A stretch of 64,000 nucleotides of DNA from Tenacibaculum lutimaris (GTDB lineage: Bacteria > Bacteroidota > Bacteroidia > Flavobacteriales > Flavobacteriaceae). The DNA lies in NCBI RefSeq assembly GCF_003610735.1, contig NZ_RAQM01000006.1:208274-272273 (forward strand), written 5' to 3'. This document shows positions 35,185 through 44,144 of the stretch, piece after piece. Numbering within the stretch: position 1 is the stretch's first letter; each line of letters starts with the position of its first letter. The position numbers and the translations under genes were made by a program. Under the pieces are notes generated by a model that saw only the letters and a program-made list of their open reading frames with translations, searched no databases and was not told the origin of the DNA.

Positions 35185-36513
35185 ATGAAAAAGGAAGTAT
35201 TATTCATCTTTTTGTATATTTTTTCACTTCAAGTTACATCACAACAATTAACTTTTGAACTAGAAGAAAATCCTAGTACTATTAAATACAATGTGAATAA
35301 AGAAGATATTGAAATTCATTTAAATGAAAAGGGAATTATAAACTTTAAAATTTCAAAACCTCAATTTTTTGGTATTAGTACAGAGAATTATAGAGTTATT
35401 TATTTAGAGCCTTTGTTTGATCTTAGAATTAAAGGGAAATCATTAAATGATTCCATTAGTTTTGAAGGAATTGGAGCTATAGAAAACAACTATTTAATTA
35501 GTAAAAGAAAAATAATAGACTCCCTTAATAAAGAATTAGATTTTTTCACTTTAAAATCACTCTCTAAAGATGATTTTTATACAAGAATTTTAAAATTCCG
35601 AAATTTATTCTTCGAGAATCTGAATAATTTTAGTTTTGATTCTAAAATTTTTAAAACCTTAGAAACGAAATCAATAAATCTAGAAATTGCCCGTAGAGTA
35701 TTATTTTATCAGGGTAGAAAAAAAGAGGTTTCAAAAGAAATTTTAGAAAAATTCCCTATTGAAATAACCAATCCCTTTTATAAAATCAATCTTAATGATA
35801 CAGAAGCACTTGCTTTAGAAGATTTTAGATATGAAGACTTTCTGTCTAAATATTTCGATAGAAAAGTTAAAAAATATTACCATCAAGGTCTAGGTACCGA
35901 TTACAACCAAGAAGTTCAATCATATGCCAGTAAAAACATTTCTGACGAACAAGTTCTAAATAGTTTTTTGTTTAGTTACTCTTGGCAATTGATTAAGTAC
36001 CTTCCTAAAAAGGATGTTTACTTCGATACTTTTATAAATTTATCTAAAAATGAAAATCATAAAAAAATTATTTCGAAATTATATCTTTCATTTTCTGAAG
36101 TATCTAAAGGAAAACAGTCTCCCGATTTTATGCTCACTGATAACCAAGGGAACATTTTAAGTTTGAAAAATTTTAAAGGAAAAATAACATACATCGATAT
36201 TTGGGCTACATGGTGTAAGCCATGTTTAGCAGATTACCCAAAGATGGAGGAATTACACAAAAAATATGGTGATCAAATTAATATAGTGAGTATTGGCTAT
36301 TTAGATTCTAAAGATAGATGGAGTGAGTTTATCGAAGCTCATAAGCCAAAATGGACTCAATTATTTTTTCTTCCAAAAAGCCAAGAATTTTTCGATAAAT
36401 ATACTGTAACAGGAGTACCAAGATATATACTTCTTGATTCGGAAGGTAAAATTATTTCTGCTAGTGCACCTCCACCTTCTTCTATTGAAAAAACCTTAAA
36501 AGAAAGGTTATAA
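35185..36513 (+). CDS. TlpA-like thioredoxin-domain protein
   Basis: 442 residues. The signal peptide is about 1-20 (ends TSQQ). A long, weakly conserved middle (about 25-305) is Lys/Phe/Asn-rich with no motif recognised. A C-terminal TlpA/thioredoxin domain (about 310-442) has WATWCKPC (C344/C347) and the cis-Pro region GVPRYILL. It is probably a periplasmic disulfide reductase. It is not lipidated, unlike the relative at 19.9 kb. Its neighbour upstream is the thiamine receptor but a strong terminator separates them. Confidence 0.85.
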   Translation: MKKEVLFIFLYIFSLQVTSQQLTFELEENPSTIKYNVNKEDIEIHLNEKGIINFKISKPQFFGISTENYRVIYLEPLFDLRIKGKSLNDSISFEGIGAIENNYLISKRKIIDSLNKELDFFTLKSLSKDDFYTRILKFRNLFFENLNNFSFDSKIFKTLETKSINLEIARRVLFYQGRKKEVSKEILEKFPIEITNPFYKINLNDTEALALEDFRYEDFLSKYFDRKVKKYYHQGLGTDYNQEVQSYASKNISDEQVLNSFLFSYSWQLIKYLPKKDVYFDTFINLSKNENHKKIISKLYLSFSEVSKGKQSPDFMLTDNQGNILSLKNFKGKITYIDIWATWCKPCLADYPKMEELHKKYGDQINIVSIGYLDSKDRWSEFIEAHKPKWTQLFFLPKSQEFFDKYTVTGVPRYILLDSEGKIISASAPPPSSIEKTLKERL

Positions 36514-36556
36514 AACATAATTAATTACTGAGTGGATTTCCTAATAACAAAACACA

Positions 36557-36588
36557 AAAAATCCCGAGCAAATGCTCGGGATTTTTTT
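36557..36588. terminator. Bidirectional terminator between TlpA-like and rhodanese genes
   Basis: Perfect 14-base arms (aaaaatcccgagca / tgctcgggattttt) with a 2-base loop, flanked by A- and T-runs. It abuts the rhodanese stop codon. Confidence 0.85.
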
Positions 36589-36967
36589 ATTCTTTATTTT
36601 TTTCTTCCCATTCTAAAATTCCTCCTAAAACATTGTAGGCTTTATACCCTTTTTTGGCTAGGAGTTCCGTAGCTTTTTTACTTCTACCCCCTGAGCGACA
36701 GTAAATATATACAGGTTGTGTTTTGTCTAACTTTTCTAAAACCTTTCCTTCAAAATCATCTCCTGTAATATCTATTTTTATCGGATCTTTAATTACTCCC
36801 TCTGCCCATTCTTGCGGTGTTCTAACATCTAATAACTGTACGTTATCTTCATTTTCTAAAACTACTTGTAGGTTTTCTACCGTGATATCTTTTGCCTCAT
36901 TGGTTTGTGGCTTACACGACAATACCAGTGTTAAAAATAAACCTACTAAAAATATACCTCTCTTCAT
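36587..36967 (-). CDS. Rhodanese-domain lipoprotein
   Basis: 126 residues from MKRGIFLVGLFLTLVLSC; an upstream in-frame Met would overlap the preceding gene and lacks the clean lipoprotein signal. Lipobox Cys is at residue 18. A single rhodanese domain (about 28-122) has the catalytic Cys90 in YCRSGGRS. It likely carries persulfide sulfur on the periplasmic side. It is the last gene of the ruvB-sulP-MBL-rhodanese run, starting 5 bases after the previous stop. Confidence 0.88.
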   Translation of the reverse strand: MKRGIFLVGLFLTLVLSCKPQTNEAKDITVENLQVVLENEDNVQLLDVRTPQEWAEGVIKDPIKIDITGDDFEGKVLEKLDKTQPVYIYCRSGGRSKKATELLAKKGYKAYNVLGGILEWEEKNKE

Positions 36968-36972
36968 TATTC

Positions 36973-38382
36973 TTATTTTAAAGTTGATGGACAAACAGCT
37001 GCTGTTCTTGGAATATCAGTTTCTTTAATAGCCTTATATCCTCCAGCAACATCAATTATATTATGGAATCCTCTTGCTTTTAAAATAGAAGCTGCAATTA
37101 CTGAACGATACCCTCCTGCACAATGCACATAAAAATCTCCTTTTGTTGGAAACTCTTCAATATAATCGTTTAAGAAATCTAGTGGTGTACTTGGTGCATC
37201 TATAATATGCTCACTTGTATATTCACCTGGTTTACGAACATCAAAAACTGGAGCTCCTTTGGTAAGTTCTTCTGCTAGAACAGTTGCAGGAACCGAACGC
37301 AAAGTATCTACTTCTTTCCCTGCTGCTTTCCATGAATCAAAGCTTCCATCTAAATACCCTAACACATTATCAAAACCAACACGAGATAAACGTGTAATAG
37401 TTGTTTCTTCTTCTCCTTCAGGAGTAACTAATAAAATTGGTTGTGTAACATCTTTAATCAATGCTCCTACCCATGGGGCAAATGTTCCTCCTAAACCAAT
37501 AAAGATTGATTGAGGAATAAATCCTTTAATAAATTCTGCTTGATTACGAACATCTAACACTAATGCATCTGTTTCGTTAGCTATTTTTTCAAAATCTTCT
37601 ACAGATAAGGCTTTTGCTCCACTCTTGATAACTTCATCAATAGATTGGTACCCTTCCTTATTCATTTTTACATTTAAAGGGAAATATTCTGGTGGAGGTA
37701 ATAAACCATCAGTCACCTCTTTTACAAATTCCTCCTTAGTCATATCTGCACGAAGTGCGTAATTGGTTTTCTTTTGATCACCAATTGTTCCAACTGTTTC
37801 TTTGCTTAAATTCTTACCACAAGCTGATCCTGCTCCGTGCGCTGGATATACAATTACTTCATCTTCCAACGTCATGATTTTTGTACGTAAACTATCGTAC
37901 AATAACCCTGCTAACTCTTCTTGTGTTAAGTTTGCTGCTTTTTGCGCTAAATCAGGACGACCTACATCACCTAAGAATAAGGTATCACCACTAAAAATTG
38001 CGTGGTTTTTCCCGTCTTTATCTTTTAATAAATAAGAAGCACTCTCCATGGTATGTCCTGGTGTATGTAGTACGGTAAGAGTAATATCTCCTAATGTAAA
38101 CACTTCTCCATCTATGGCTATATGAGCCTCATAATTTGTTTTTGCTGTTGGTCCGTATACAATTGTTGCCCCTGTTTTTTCAGCAAGCGTAACATGACCA
38201 CTTACAAAATCTGCATGAAAATGCGTTTCGAAAATATATTTGATTTTAGCGCCATCTTTTTCAGCTCTGTTTATATAAGGATCTACTTCACGTAATGGAT
38301 CAATAATTGCAACTTCTCCGTTACTTTCAATATAATAGGCTCCTTGTGCTAAACAACCTGTATAAATTTGCTCTATTTTCAT
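36973..38382 (-). CDS. Persulfide dioxygenase-like MBL-fold protein with two rhodanese domains
   Basis: 469 residues. The metallo-beta-lactamase domain (about 1-245) has the ETHE1-type iron ligands in HFHADFVSGH (54-63), HTPGH (106-110) and SGDTLFLGDVGRPD (D133). Two rhodanese domains follow. The first (about 250-355) has a degenerate loop, TPEGEEE (320-326), with no cysteine and should be inactive. The second (about 365-465) has HCAGGYRS with catalytic Cys421. Expected reaction: glutathione- or other low-molecular-weight persulfide plus oxygen to sulfite, coupled to sulfane sulfur transfer. Which thiol serves here is unknown. Starts 12 bases after sulP. Confidence 0.88.
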   Translation of the reverse strand: MKIEQIYTGCLAQGAYYIESNGEVAIIDPLREVDPYINRAEKDGAKIKYIFETHFHADFVSGHVTLAEKTGATIVYGPTAKTNYEAHIAIDGEVFTLGDITLTVLHTPGHTMESASYLLKDKDGKNHAIFSGDTLFLGDVGRPDLAQKAANLTQEELAGLLYDSLRTKIMTLEDEVIVYPAHGAGSACGKNLSKETVGTIGDQKKTNYALRADMTKEEFVKEVTDGLLPPPEYFPLNVKMNKEGYQSIDEVIKSGAKALSVEDFEKIANETDALVLDVRNQAEFIKGFIPQSIFIGLGGTFAPWVGALIKDVTQPILLVTPEGEEETTITRLSRVGFDNVLGYLDGSFDSWKAAGKEVDTLRSVPATVLAEELTKGAPVFDVRKPGEYTSEHIIDAPSTPLDFLNDYIEEFPTKGDFYVHCAGGYRSVIAASILKARGFHNIIDVAGGYKAIKETDIPRTAAVCPSTLK

Positions 38383-38394
38383 AATATTATATAG

Positions 38395-40125
38395 TTATTT
38401 ATACGCTTGATGTATGTATTGTGCGTATTTTTTTTGGTTTTGATTATCTCCTGTTTTATAAAAATTTACGGCTCCGTTGGCACGCATAAAAAAGTGATCT
38501 AAACTTACAACGTCTAATAAACCTCCTCTAAAAAAGGCATCTCTTACTGGCCCTTTCACTCCTGCAAAATAGAATTGAATATTATGCTTGTTAAAATAAA
38601 TAATGCGTTCTTTTAACATATCAATACCTGTACTATCTACTCTGTTAATACTCTCTGCATCTAAAACAATCAACTTTAATGCCTTTCCTTTTTCTGCTGC
38701 CATTTCGTCTAATCTATCACGAAAATAGTTTGAATTGGCATAAAATAATTGCGCATCAAAACGGAACACTAAGATTTCTTCTTCTATGATAACTTCCTTA
38801 AATCTGTTTTTATTACGATAGAAATCTGAATTTGGCACTTTTCCTAACTCAGCCACATAAGGTCTTGACGTTCTAAAAATTAAAACAATTAACGATAAAA
38901 CTACTCCTATTAAAATTCCGTACTCAATTCCAAAGAAAATCGTTGCTAAAAAAGTAGCTAGCAATAACCAGAAATCTAAATTATTCGCTTTCCATAACCT
39001 TCTTGCTTCTTGTACATTTATCAAGTTAAAAACTGCAACTATAATAATTGCTGATAAAATAGTTTTAGGCAAATGATAAAACACCGGTGTTAAGAAAAGT
39101 AAGGTGATTACTACTAATAATGCCGAAACAATTGCTGAAACTCCTGTAGTACCTCCTGATTCTGCATTGATAGCCGAACGAGAAAAACTTGATGCCGAAG
39201 GATATGATTGAAATAATGACCCAACCATATTACTTAAACCTAAAGCTACTAACTCCTGATTTGGTCTTACTCTATATTCGTCTTGTTTAGCCTCCAACGT
39301 TTTTCCGATAGAAATGGTTTCTAAATATCCTACCATAACTAAGGTTGCTGCTATAGGCATCAATTCACGTATTAATGCTACATCTATAACTGGTATTGAG
39401 AATTTAGGAAGTCCTGAAGGAATATCCTTTACAATAGCTACATCTGTAAGTTGATCTCCAAAAAGACGTATTGTTACAATTCCTAAAATCACAACAATTA
39501 ATGCATTTGGAATCTTCCTATTAACTTTTCTAAAAATTATAATAATTATACAGGCAATTAAACCTATGATGGTAGTATTTGTTTTAAAGTATTGAAGTCG
39601 GAATACAATATCTTCTAACAATACATGTATTTGATCACTTTGTACAAAATCTACCCCGAATAAATTTCTAAATTGATTTAGTCCAATAATTAAAGCTACG
39701 GCAGATGTAAACCCTGTTATTACAGGTCTCGACAAGAAGTTAACTACAAACCCTAAGCGGAAAATTCCCATTAAAAATTGAATAGAACCTACCACCAACG
39801 CTAGCAATATTGCTATGCCTATATAACTCTCAGAACCTGTTAATGCTAAGGTAGAAACCCCTGTTGCTACGATTAATGAATCCATTGCCACAGGACCAAT
39901 TGCTACTTGGCGTGATGTACCAAAAATAGCATACATTAATTGAGGCATTAATGCTGCATATAACCCATAAATAGGTGGTAAGCCAGCAATAAGTGCATAC
40001 GCTATACCTTGTGGTATTAACACAATAGCAACGGTAATACCTGCAACTACATCTCCTCTTAATTGTGATCTTTTATAGTTAGGCAACCATTCTAGTATCG
40101 GTATGAGTTTTTTTAACAGTTTCAT
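38395..40125 (-). CDS. SulP-family anion permease with STAS domain
   Basis: 576 residues with about 12-14 membrane helices (residues ~25-420; PQGIAYALIAGLPPIYGLYAALMPQLMYA near the start is the family signature region) and a C-terminal STAS domain (about 440-555, LIVLDAESINRVDSTGIDML). SulP proteins carry sulfate, bicarbonate or other anions. Being 12 bases upstream of a persulfide dioxygenase suggests a sulfur oxyanion as substrate (inference). It begins 3 bases after the ruvB stop. Confidence 0.9.
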   Translation of the reverse strand: MKLLKKLIPILEWLPNYKRSQLRGDVVAGITVAIVLIPQGIAYALIAGLPPIYGLYAALMPQLMYAIFGTSRQVAIGPVAMDSLIVATGVSTLALTGSESYIGIAILLALVVGSIQFLMGIFRLGFVVNFLSRPVITGFTSAVALIIGLNQFRNLFGVDFVQSDQIHVLLEDIVFRLQYFKTNTTIIGLIACIIIIIFRKVNRKIPNALIVVILGIVTIRLFGDQLTDVAIVKDIPSGLPKFSIPVIDVALIRELMPIAATLVMVGYLETISIGKTLEAKQDEYRVRPNQELVALGLSNMVGSLFQSYPSASSFSRSAINAESGGTTGVSAIVSALLVVITLLFLTPVFYHLPKTILSAIIIVAVFNLINVQEARRLWKANNLDFWLLLATFLATIFFGIEYGILIGVVLSLIVLIFRTSRPYVAELGKVPNSDFYRNKNRFKEVIIEEEILVFRFDAQLFYANSNYFRDRLDEMAAEKGKALKLIVLDAESINRVDSTGIDMLKERIIYFNKHNIQFYFAGVKGPVRDAFFRGGLLDVVSLDHFFMRANGAVNFYKTGDNQNQKKYAQYIHQAYK

Positions 40126-40128
40126 TTT

Positions 40129-41151
40129 TTAAAAGAGCTCTCCTTGACTACTTCCTTTAATTCTACCTAAATGTTTATATGCCAAATCGGTTACTTCTCT
40201 TCCTCTTGGCGTACGCATAATAAACCCTTGTTGAATTAAAAAAGGTTCATACACTTCTTCTATTGTTTCTGAATTTTCTGCAACAGCTGTAGCTAAGGTG
40301 GTAATTCCTACTGGACCACCTTTGAACTTATCAATAATCGTAGATAGTATTTTATTATCCATTTCATCTAGCCCATGCGCATCTACATTTAAGGCTTTTA
40401 GCGCATATCTAGCTATTTCAATAGTTATGGTGCCATCTCCTTTTATTTGTGCAAAATCACGTACTCTACGCAATAATGCATTGGCTATACGTGGTGTTCC
40501 TCTACTTCTTCCTGCAATCTCAATAGCAGCTTCCATAGAAATTGGTACTTTTAATATAAAGGCACTTCGTTGGATGATGTTTGTTAACAGTTCAGTTGAG
40601 TAGTAATGCAATCGGCTACTGATTCCAAAACGGGCTCTCATTGGTGCCGTAAGCAATCCTGATCGTGTTGTAGCTCCAACTAAAGTAAACGGTTCTAAAT
40701 TGATTTGTACTGTACGCGCATTAGGCCCAGATTCAATCATAATATCGATTTTATAATCTTCCATAGCCGAATACAAATATTCTTCTACTACAGGGCTTAA
40801 TCGATGGATTTCATCTATAAAAAGCACATCTCGTTCATCTAAGTTAGTTAGTAACCCTGCTAGGTCTCCTGGTTTATCTAAAACAGGACCTGACGTAACT
40901 TTAATTCCTACTCCTAACTCATTCGCTAAAATGTGTGCTAAAGTCGTTTTTCCTAATCCTGGAGGGCCATGAAATAAAGCATGATCTAACGCTTCATCTC
41001 GTTGATTCGCTGCTTCAACAAAAATCTTAAGATTTTCTATTGCCTGATCTTGACCTGTAAAATCATCAAATGACAGTGGACGTAGCTTTTTTTCAACGTC
41101 TAATTCTTCATTAGAATAATGTTTATTTTCAGGGTTTAGGTTTTCATTCAT
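40129..41151 (-). CDS. ruvB: Holliday junction branch-migration helicase RuvB
   Basis: AAA+ motor that, with RuvA, drives branch migration of Holliday junctions. It is 340 residues, the normal length. Walker [12 protein letters not shown], Walker [37 protein letters not shown] (sensor 1 and arginine finger region) and the C-terminal winged helix with PRGREVT are all intact. ruvA is not adjacent. It is the first gene of a tight run with sulP and sulfur genes; the promoter should lie in 41152-41250. Confidence 0.97.
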   Translation of the reverse strand: MNENLNPENKHYSNEELDVEKKLRPLSFDDFTGQDQAIENLKIFVEAANQRDEALDHALFHGPPGLGKTTLAHILANELGVGIKVTSGPVLDKPGDLAGLLTNLDERDVLFIDEIHRLSPVVEEYLYSAMEDYKIDIMIESGPNARTVQINLEPFTLVGATTRSGLLTAPMRARFGISSRLHYYSTELLTNIIQRSAFILKVPISMEAAIEIAGRSRGTPRIANALLRRVRDFAQIKGDGTITIEIARYALKALNVDAHGLDEMDNKILSTIIDKFKGGPVGITTLATAVAENSETIEEVYEPFLIQQGFIMRTPRGREVTDLAYKHLGRIKGSSQGELF

Positions 41152-41259
41152 ATAGTTGCAAATATACTTGAAATAAAACGGTTGTTTTGTAATATATGTT
41201 ACTTAGCTCTTTACTATGCTAAGATACGTATTATAAGGATTTCTTATGCTTATAAAAAT

Positions 41260-41293
41260 AAAAAGCCTCCCAAAATTGGGAGGCTTTTTATTT
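41260..41293 (-). terminator. Terminator of the act-cox operon
   Basis: Perfect 14-base arms (aaaaagcctcccaa / ttgggaggcttttt), 2-base loop. It lies 12 bases after the cytochrome oxidase subunit I stop on the minus strand, with a U-run on that strand. Confidence 0.8.
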
Positions 41294-41304
41294 TTTACTT
41301 TTTA

Positions 41305-43074
41305 TTAAGATGGCTCTTCTCCATCTAATAATGGTACTGTTTGCGGCACGAAATCTTTTCCGTGAACATACTCACCATTTTCATCTGTTTTACTGTAATC
41401 GTAAGCCCATCTGTGAACTTCAGGAATTTCTCCTGGCCAGTTTCCGTGGATATGCTCTACAGGAGTAGTCCACTCTAATGTATTTGCATTCCAAGGGTTT
41501 TGCGTAGCTTTTTGACCTCTGTACATAGAGATGAAGAAGTTAGCAATAAAGATTAACTGAGCAGCTCCACCAATAATTGCCATGATAGTCATGAATACGT
41601 TGATATCTGCTAAGTCATCAAACATTGGGAAACTTGTATTTGTATAGTAACGACGTGGTAAACCAGCTAAACCAATAAAGTGCATTGGGAAGAATACTCC
41701 ATAAGCTGTAATAATCGTTAACCAGAAGTGCCAGTAACCTAATGTTTTATTCATCATTCTACCATACATTTTAGGGAACCAGTGGTAAACACCAGCAAAC
41801 ATTCCTAATAAGGCAGATACACCCATTACTAAGTGGAAGTGAGCTACTACGAAATATGTATCGTGTACGTTGATATCTAATGCTGAATCTCCTAATACTA
41901 ATCCTGTTAAACCTCCTGTTACGAATGTAGAAACTAATCCTATAGAGAACATCATTGCAGGATTTAACTGTAGATTACCTTTCCATAACGTAGTAACGTA
42001 GTTAAACGCTTTTACTGCTGATGGAATTGCAATTAATACTGTAGTAAAAGTAAATACTGATCCTAAGAATGGGTTCATTCCTGATACGAACATATGGTGA
42101 CCCCATACGATTGTAGATAAGAATGCAATTGCCATAATAGATCCAACCATTGCACGGTATCCGAAGATAGGTTTACGTGCGTTAGTAGAAATTACTTCAG
42201 AACTAATACCTAATGCTGGTAATAAAATGATATATACCTCTGGGTGACCTAAGAACCAGAATAAGTGTTCAAATAATACTGGTGATCCTCCTTGGTAGTG
42301 TAATACTTCTCCAGAAATAAAGATATCTGATAAGTAAAAAGAAGTACCAAAGCTTCTATCAAAAATTAATAATAATGCTGCAGATAATAATACTGGGAAT
42401 GAAATTACACCAATAATTGCTGTAATAAAGAAAGCCCACATTGTTAATGGCAATCTTGTCATTTTCATTCCTTTAGTACGTAAGTTTAAAACTGTTACGA
42501 TATAGTTTAATGATCCTAGTAAAGATGAAGCAATGAAAATTGCCATAGATACTAACCATAATGTCATACCTGTACCTGAACCTGGAATTGCTTGTGGCAA
42601 CGCAGATAATGGAGGATAAATTGTCCAACCTGCAGATGCTGGTCCTGCTTCAACAAACAATGAAATGATCATGATTACAGATGATAAGAAGAATAACCAG
42701 TATGATACCATGTTTAAGAATCCTGAAGCCATATCACGTGCTCCAATTTGTAACGGAATTAAAAGGTTAGAGAATGTACCACTTAAACCTGCCGTTAATA
42801 CAAAGAATACCATGATTGTACCATGTATTGTAACTAACGCTAAGTACATATCTGGGTTCATAATTCCATCTGTTTGATGGTTACCTAAGAACGCTTCAAC
42901 AATTGAAAACGACGTATCTGGCCATGCAATTTGTAAACGAAACAACATAGACATAAAACCTCCTATGATACCCATAAATATACCTGTAACTAGGTACTGC
43001 TTAGAGATCATTTTGTGATCTTGACTAAAGATATATTTAGTTACAAATGTTTCTTTGTGATGATGATCTGACAT
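41305..43074 (-). CDS. ctaD: Cytochrome c oxidase subunit I (A-type heme-copper oxidase)
   Basis: Catalytic subunit reducing oxygen to water and pumping protons. It is 589 residues with 12 membrane helices. WFLGHPEVYI holds the CuB His, the D-channel Glu and the cross-linked Tyr. VWGHHMF gives the two further CuB histidines, AVKAFNYVTTLWKG holds the K-channel Lys, and VAHFHLVMG gives the heme a3/a ligands. The Glu in HPEVY marks the A1 subgroup. It is the last gene of the act-cox operon and 27 bases after subunit II. Subunits III and IV are not in the window. Confidence 0.97.
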   Translation of the reverse strand: MSDHHHKETFVTKYIFSQDHKMISKQYLVTGIFMGIIGGFMSMLFRLQIAWPDTSFSIVEAFLGNHQTDGIMNPDMYLALVTIHGTIMVFFVLTAGLSGTFSNLLIPLQIGARDMASGFLNMVSYWLFFLSSVIMIISLFVEAGPASAGWTIYPPLSALPQAIPGSGTGMTLWLVSMAIFIASSLLGSLNYIVTVLNLRTKGMKMTRLPLTMWAFFITAIIGVISFPVLLSAALLLIFDRSFGTSFYLSDIFISGEVLHYQGGSPVLFEHLFWFLGHPEVYIILLPALGISSEVISTNARKPIFGYRAMVGSIMAIAFLSTIVWGHHMFVSGMNPFLGSVFTFTTVLIAIPSAVKAFNYVTTLWKGNLQLNPAMMFSIGLVSTFVTGGLTGLVLGDSALDINVHDTYFVVAHFHLVMGVSALLGMFAGVYHWFPKMYGRMMNKTLGYWHFWLTIITAYGVFFPMHFIGLAGLPRRYYTNTSFPMFDDLADINVFMTIMAIIGGAAQLIFIANFFISMYRGQKATQNPWNANTLEWTTPVEHIHGNWPGEIPEVHRWAYDYSKTDENGEYVHGKDFVPQTVPLLDGEEPS

Positions 43075-43101
43075 AATCTTTATATACTTTTAAAAAATAC
43101 C

Positions 43102-44109
43102 TTATTTAATTACTTGAGCTAATGTTTTTTGTTCTGACAACCACTTGTTGTATTCCTCTTCTTCTACAACAGTAATTTTCATTTGCATATTGTAGTGAGA
43201 CGCTCCACAAATTTTATTACATAATAATACATAATCAAACTCATATGGGTCTTCTCCTTTAGCTCTTCTAATTTTGTTAATTCCATCCGTTTTAGCAACT
43301 ACTTCTGAATTCTGACGCATTTCAGCAGTTGTATACTTTGGTGTGAAAGCAAATTGAGTAACCATACCTGGAACACAGTTCATTTGCGCTCTAAAGTGAG
43401 GCATATAAGCAGAGTGTAATACGTCTTGTGAACGGAACTTGAATAATATCTTTTTACCTTTTGGTAAATACAATTCTGTTACTTGCTTATCGTCTTGTGC
43501 ACTTGGGTCAGACATGTCTACACCCATAGTGTTAATTCCTTTGATAAAGTTTACATTACCAAGACCTAATTGGTTGTCTTCACCTGCATAACGAGCATCC
43601 CAACGGAATTGTTGAGAGTAAACCTCAATAACAATTGGGTTTTCATCGTCTCCAACATACATAATGTTGTTCCAAGCCCATAAACCGTATCCAATTAACA
43701 ATACAATTGTTACTGCAGGAATTGTTGTCCAAATTAACTCTAATTTGTGGCTATCAGCATAAAATAATGCTTTGTTGTTTTTATTTCCTCTGTACTTATA
43801 AGTAAAGAAGAAAATTAAAAACTGCATTCCGAACTGAACGATTCCAATTAACCAAAATGTAATATTGAATAAGTTATCGTCATGCTCTCCTTCAACAGAA
43901 GCAGCTTCAGGTAACATGATTACATTCATTGCTATTAAGCAATAAATCATCATTGCATAAAGGAATGCTAGGAAAGCTAACGAGTATTTAGCTTGTTTTT
44001 CGTTGTCTTCATCTGTAGCAATTACAGAACGGAAATTCATTATACGAGTAATTTGCCAAAAACTTACTCCGATTGCAACTGCTATGAAAATATAAAATAA
44101 AGCGAGCAT
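43102..44109 (-). CDS. coxB: Cytochrome c oxidase subunit II
   Basis: Carries the CuA centre that receives electrons from cytochrome c. It is 335 residues with N-terminal membrane helices (about 1-22, 40-60, 78-100, 125-145) and a periplasmic cupredoxin domain. CuA ligands are visible: LHSAYMPHFRAQMNCVPGM upstream and CNKICGASHYNM at 297-308 (C297, C301, H305, M308). Here the cytochrome c domain is not fused as in caa3 oxidases, so ActE or ActA must deliver electrons directly (inference). The extra membrane helices before the usual two are typical of this phylum. Confidence 0.95.
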   Translation of the reverse strand: MLALFYIFIAVAIGVSFWQITRIMNFRSVIATDEDNEKQAKYSLAFLAFLYAMMIYCLIAMNVIMLPEAASVEGEHDDNLFNITFWLIGIVQFGMQFLIFFFTYKYRGNKNNKALFYADSHKLELIWTTIPAVTIVLLIGYGLWAWNNIMYVGDDENPIVIEVYSQQFRWDARYAGEDNQLGLGNVNFIKGINTMGVDMSDPSAQDDKQVTELYLPKGKKILFKFRSQDVLHSAYMPHFRAQMNCVPGMVTQFAFTPKYTTAEMRQNSEVVAKTDGINKIRRAKGEDPYEFDYVLLCNKICGASHYNMQMKITVVEEEEYNKWLSEQKTLAQVIK

Positions 44110-44144
44110 ATTATCTAAACTATTTGTTTATTAATTCTTTTTAA

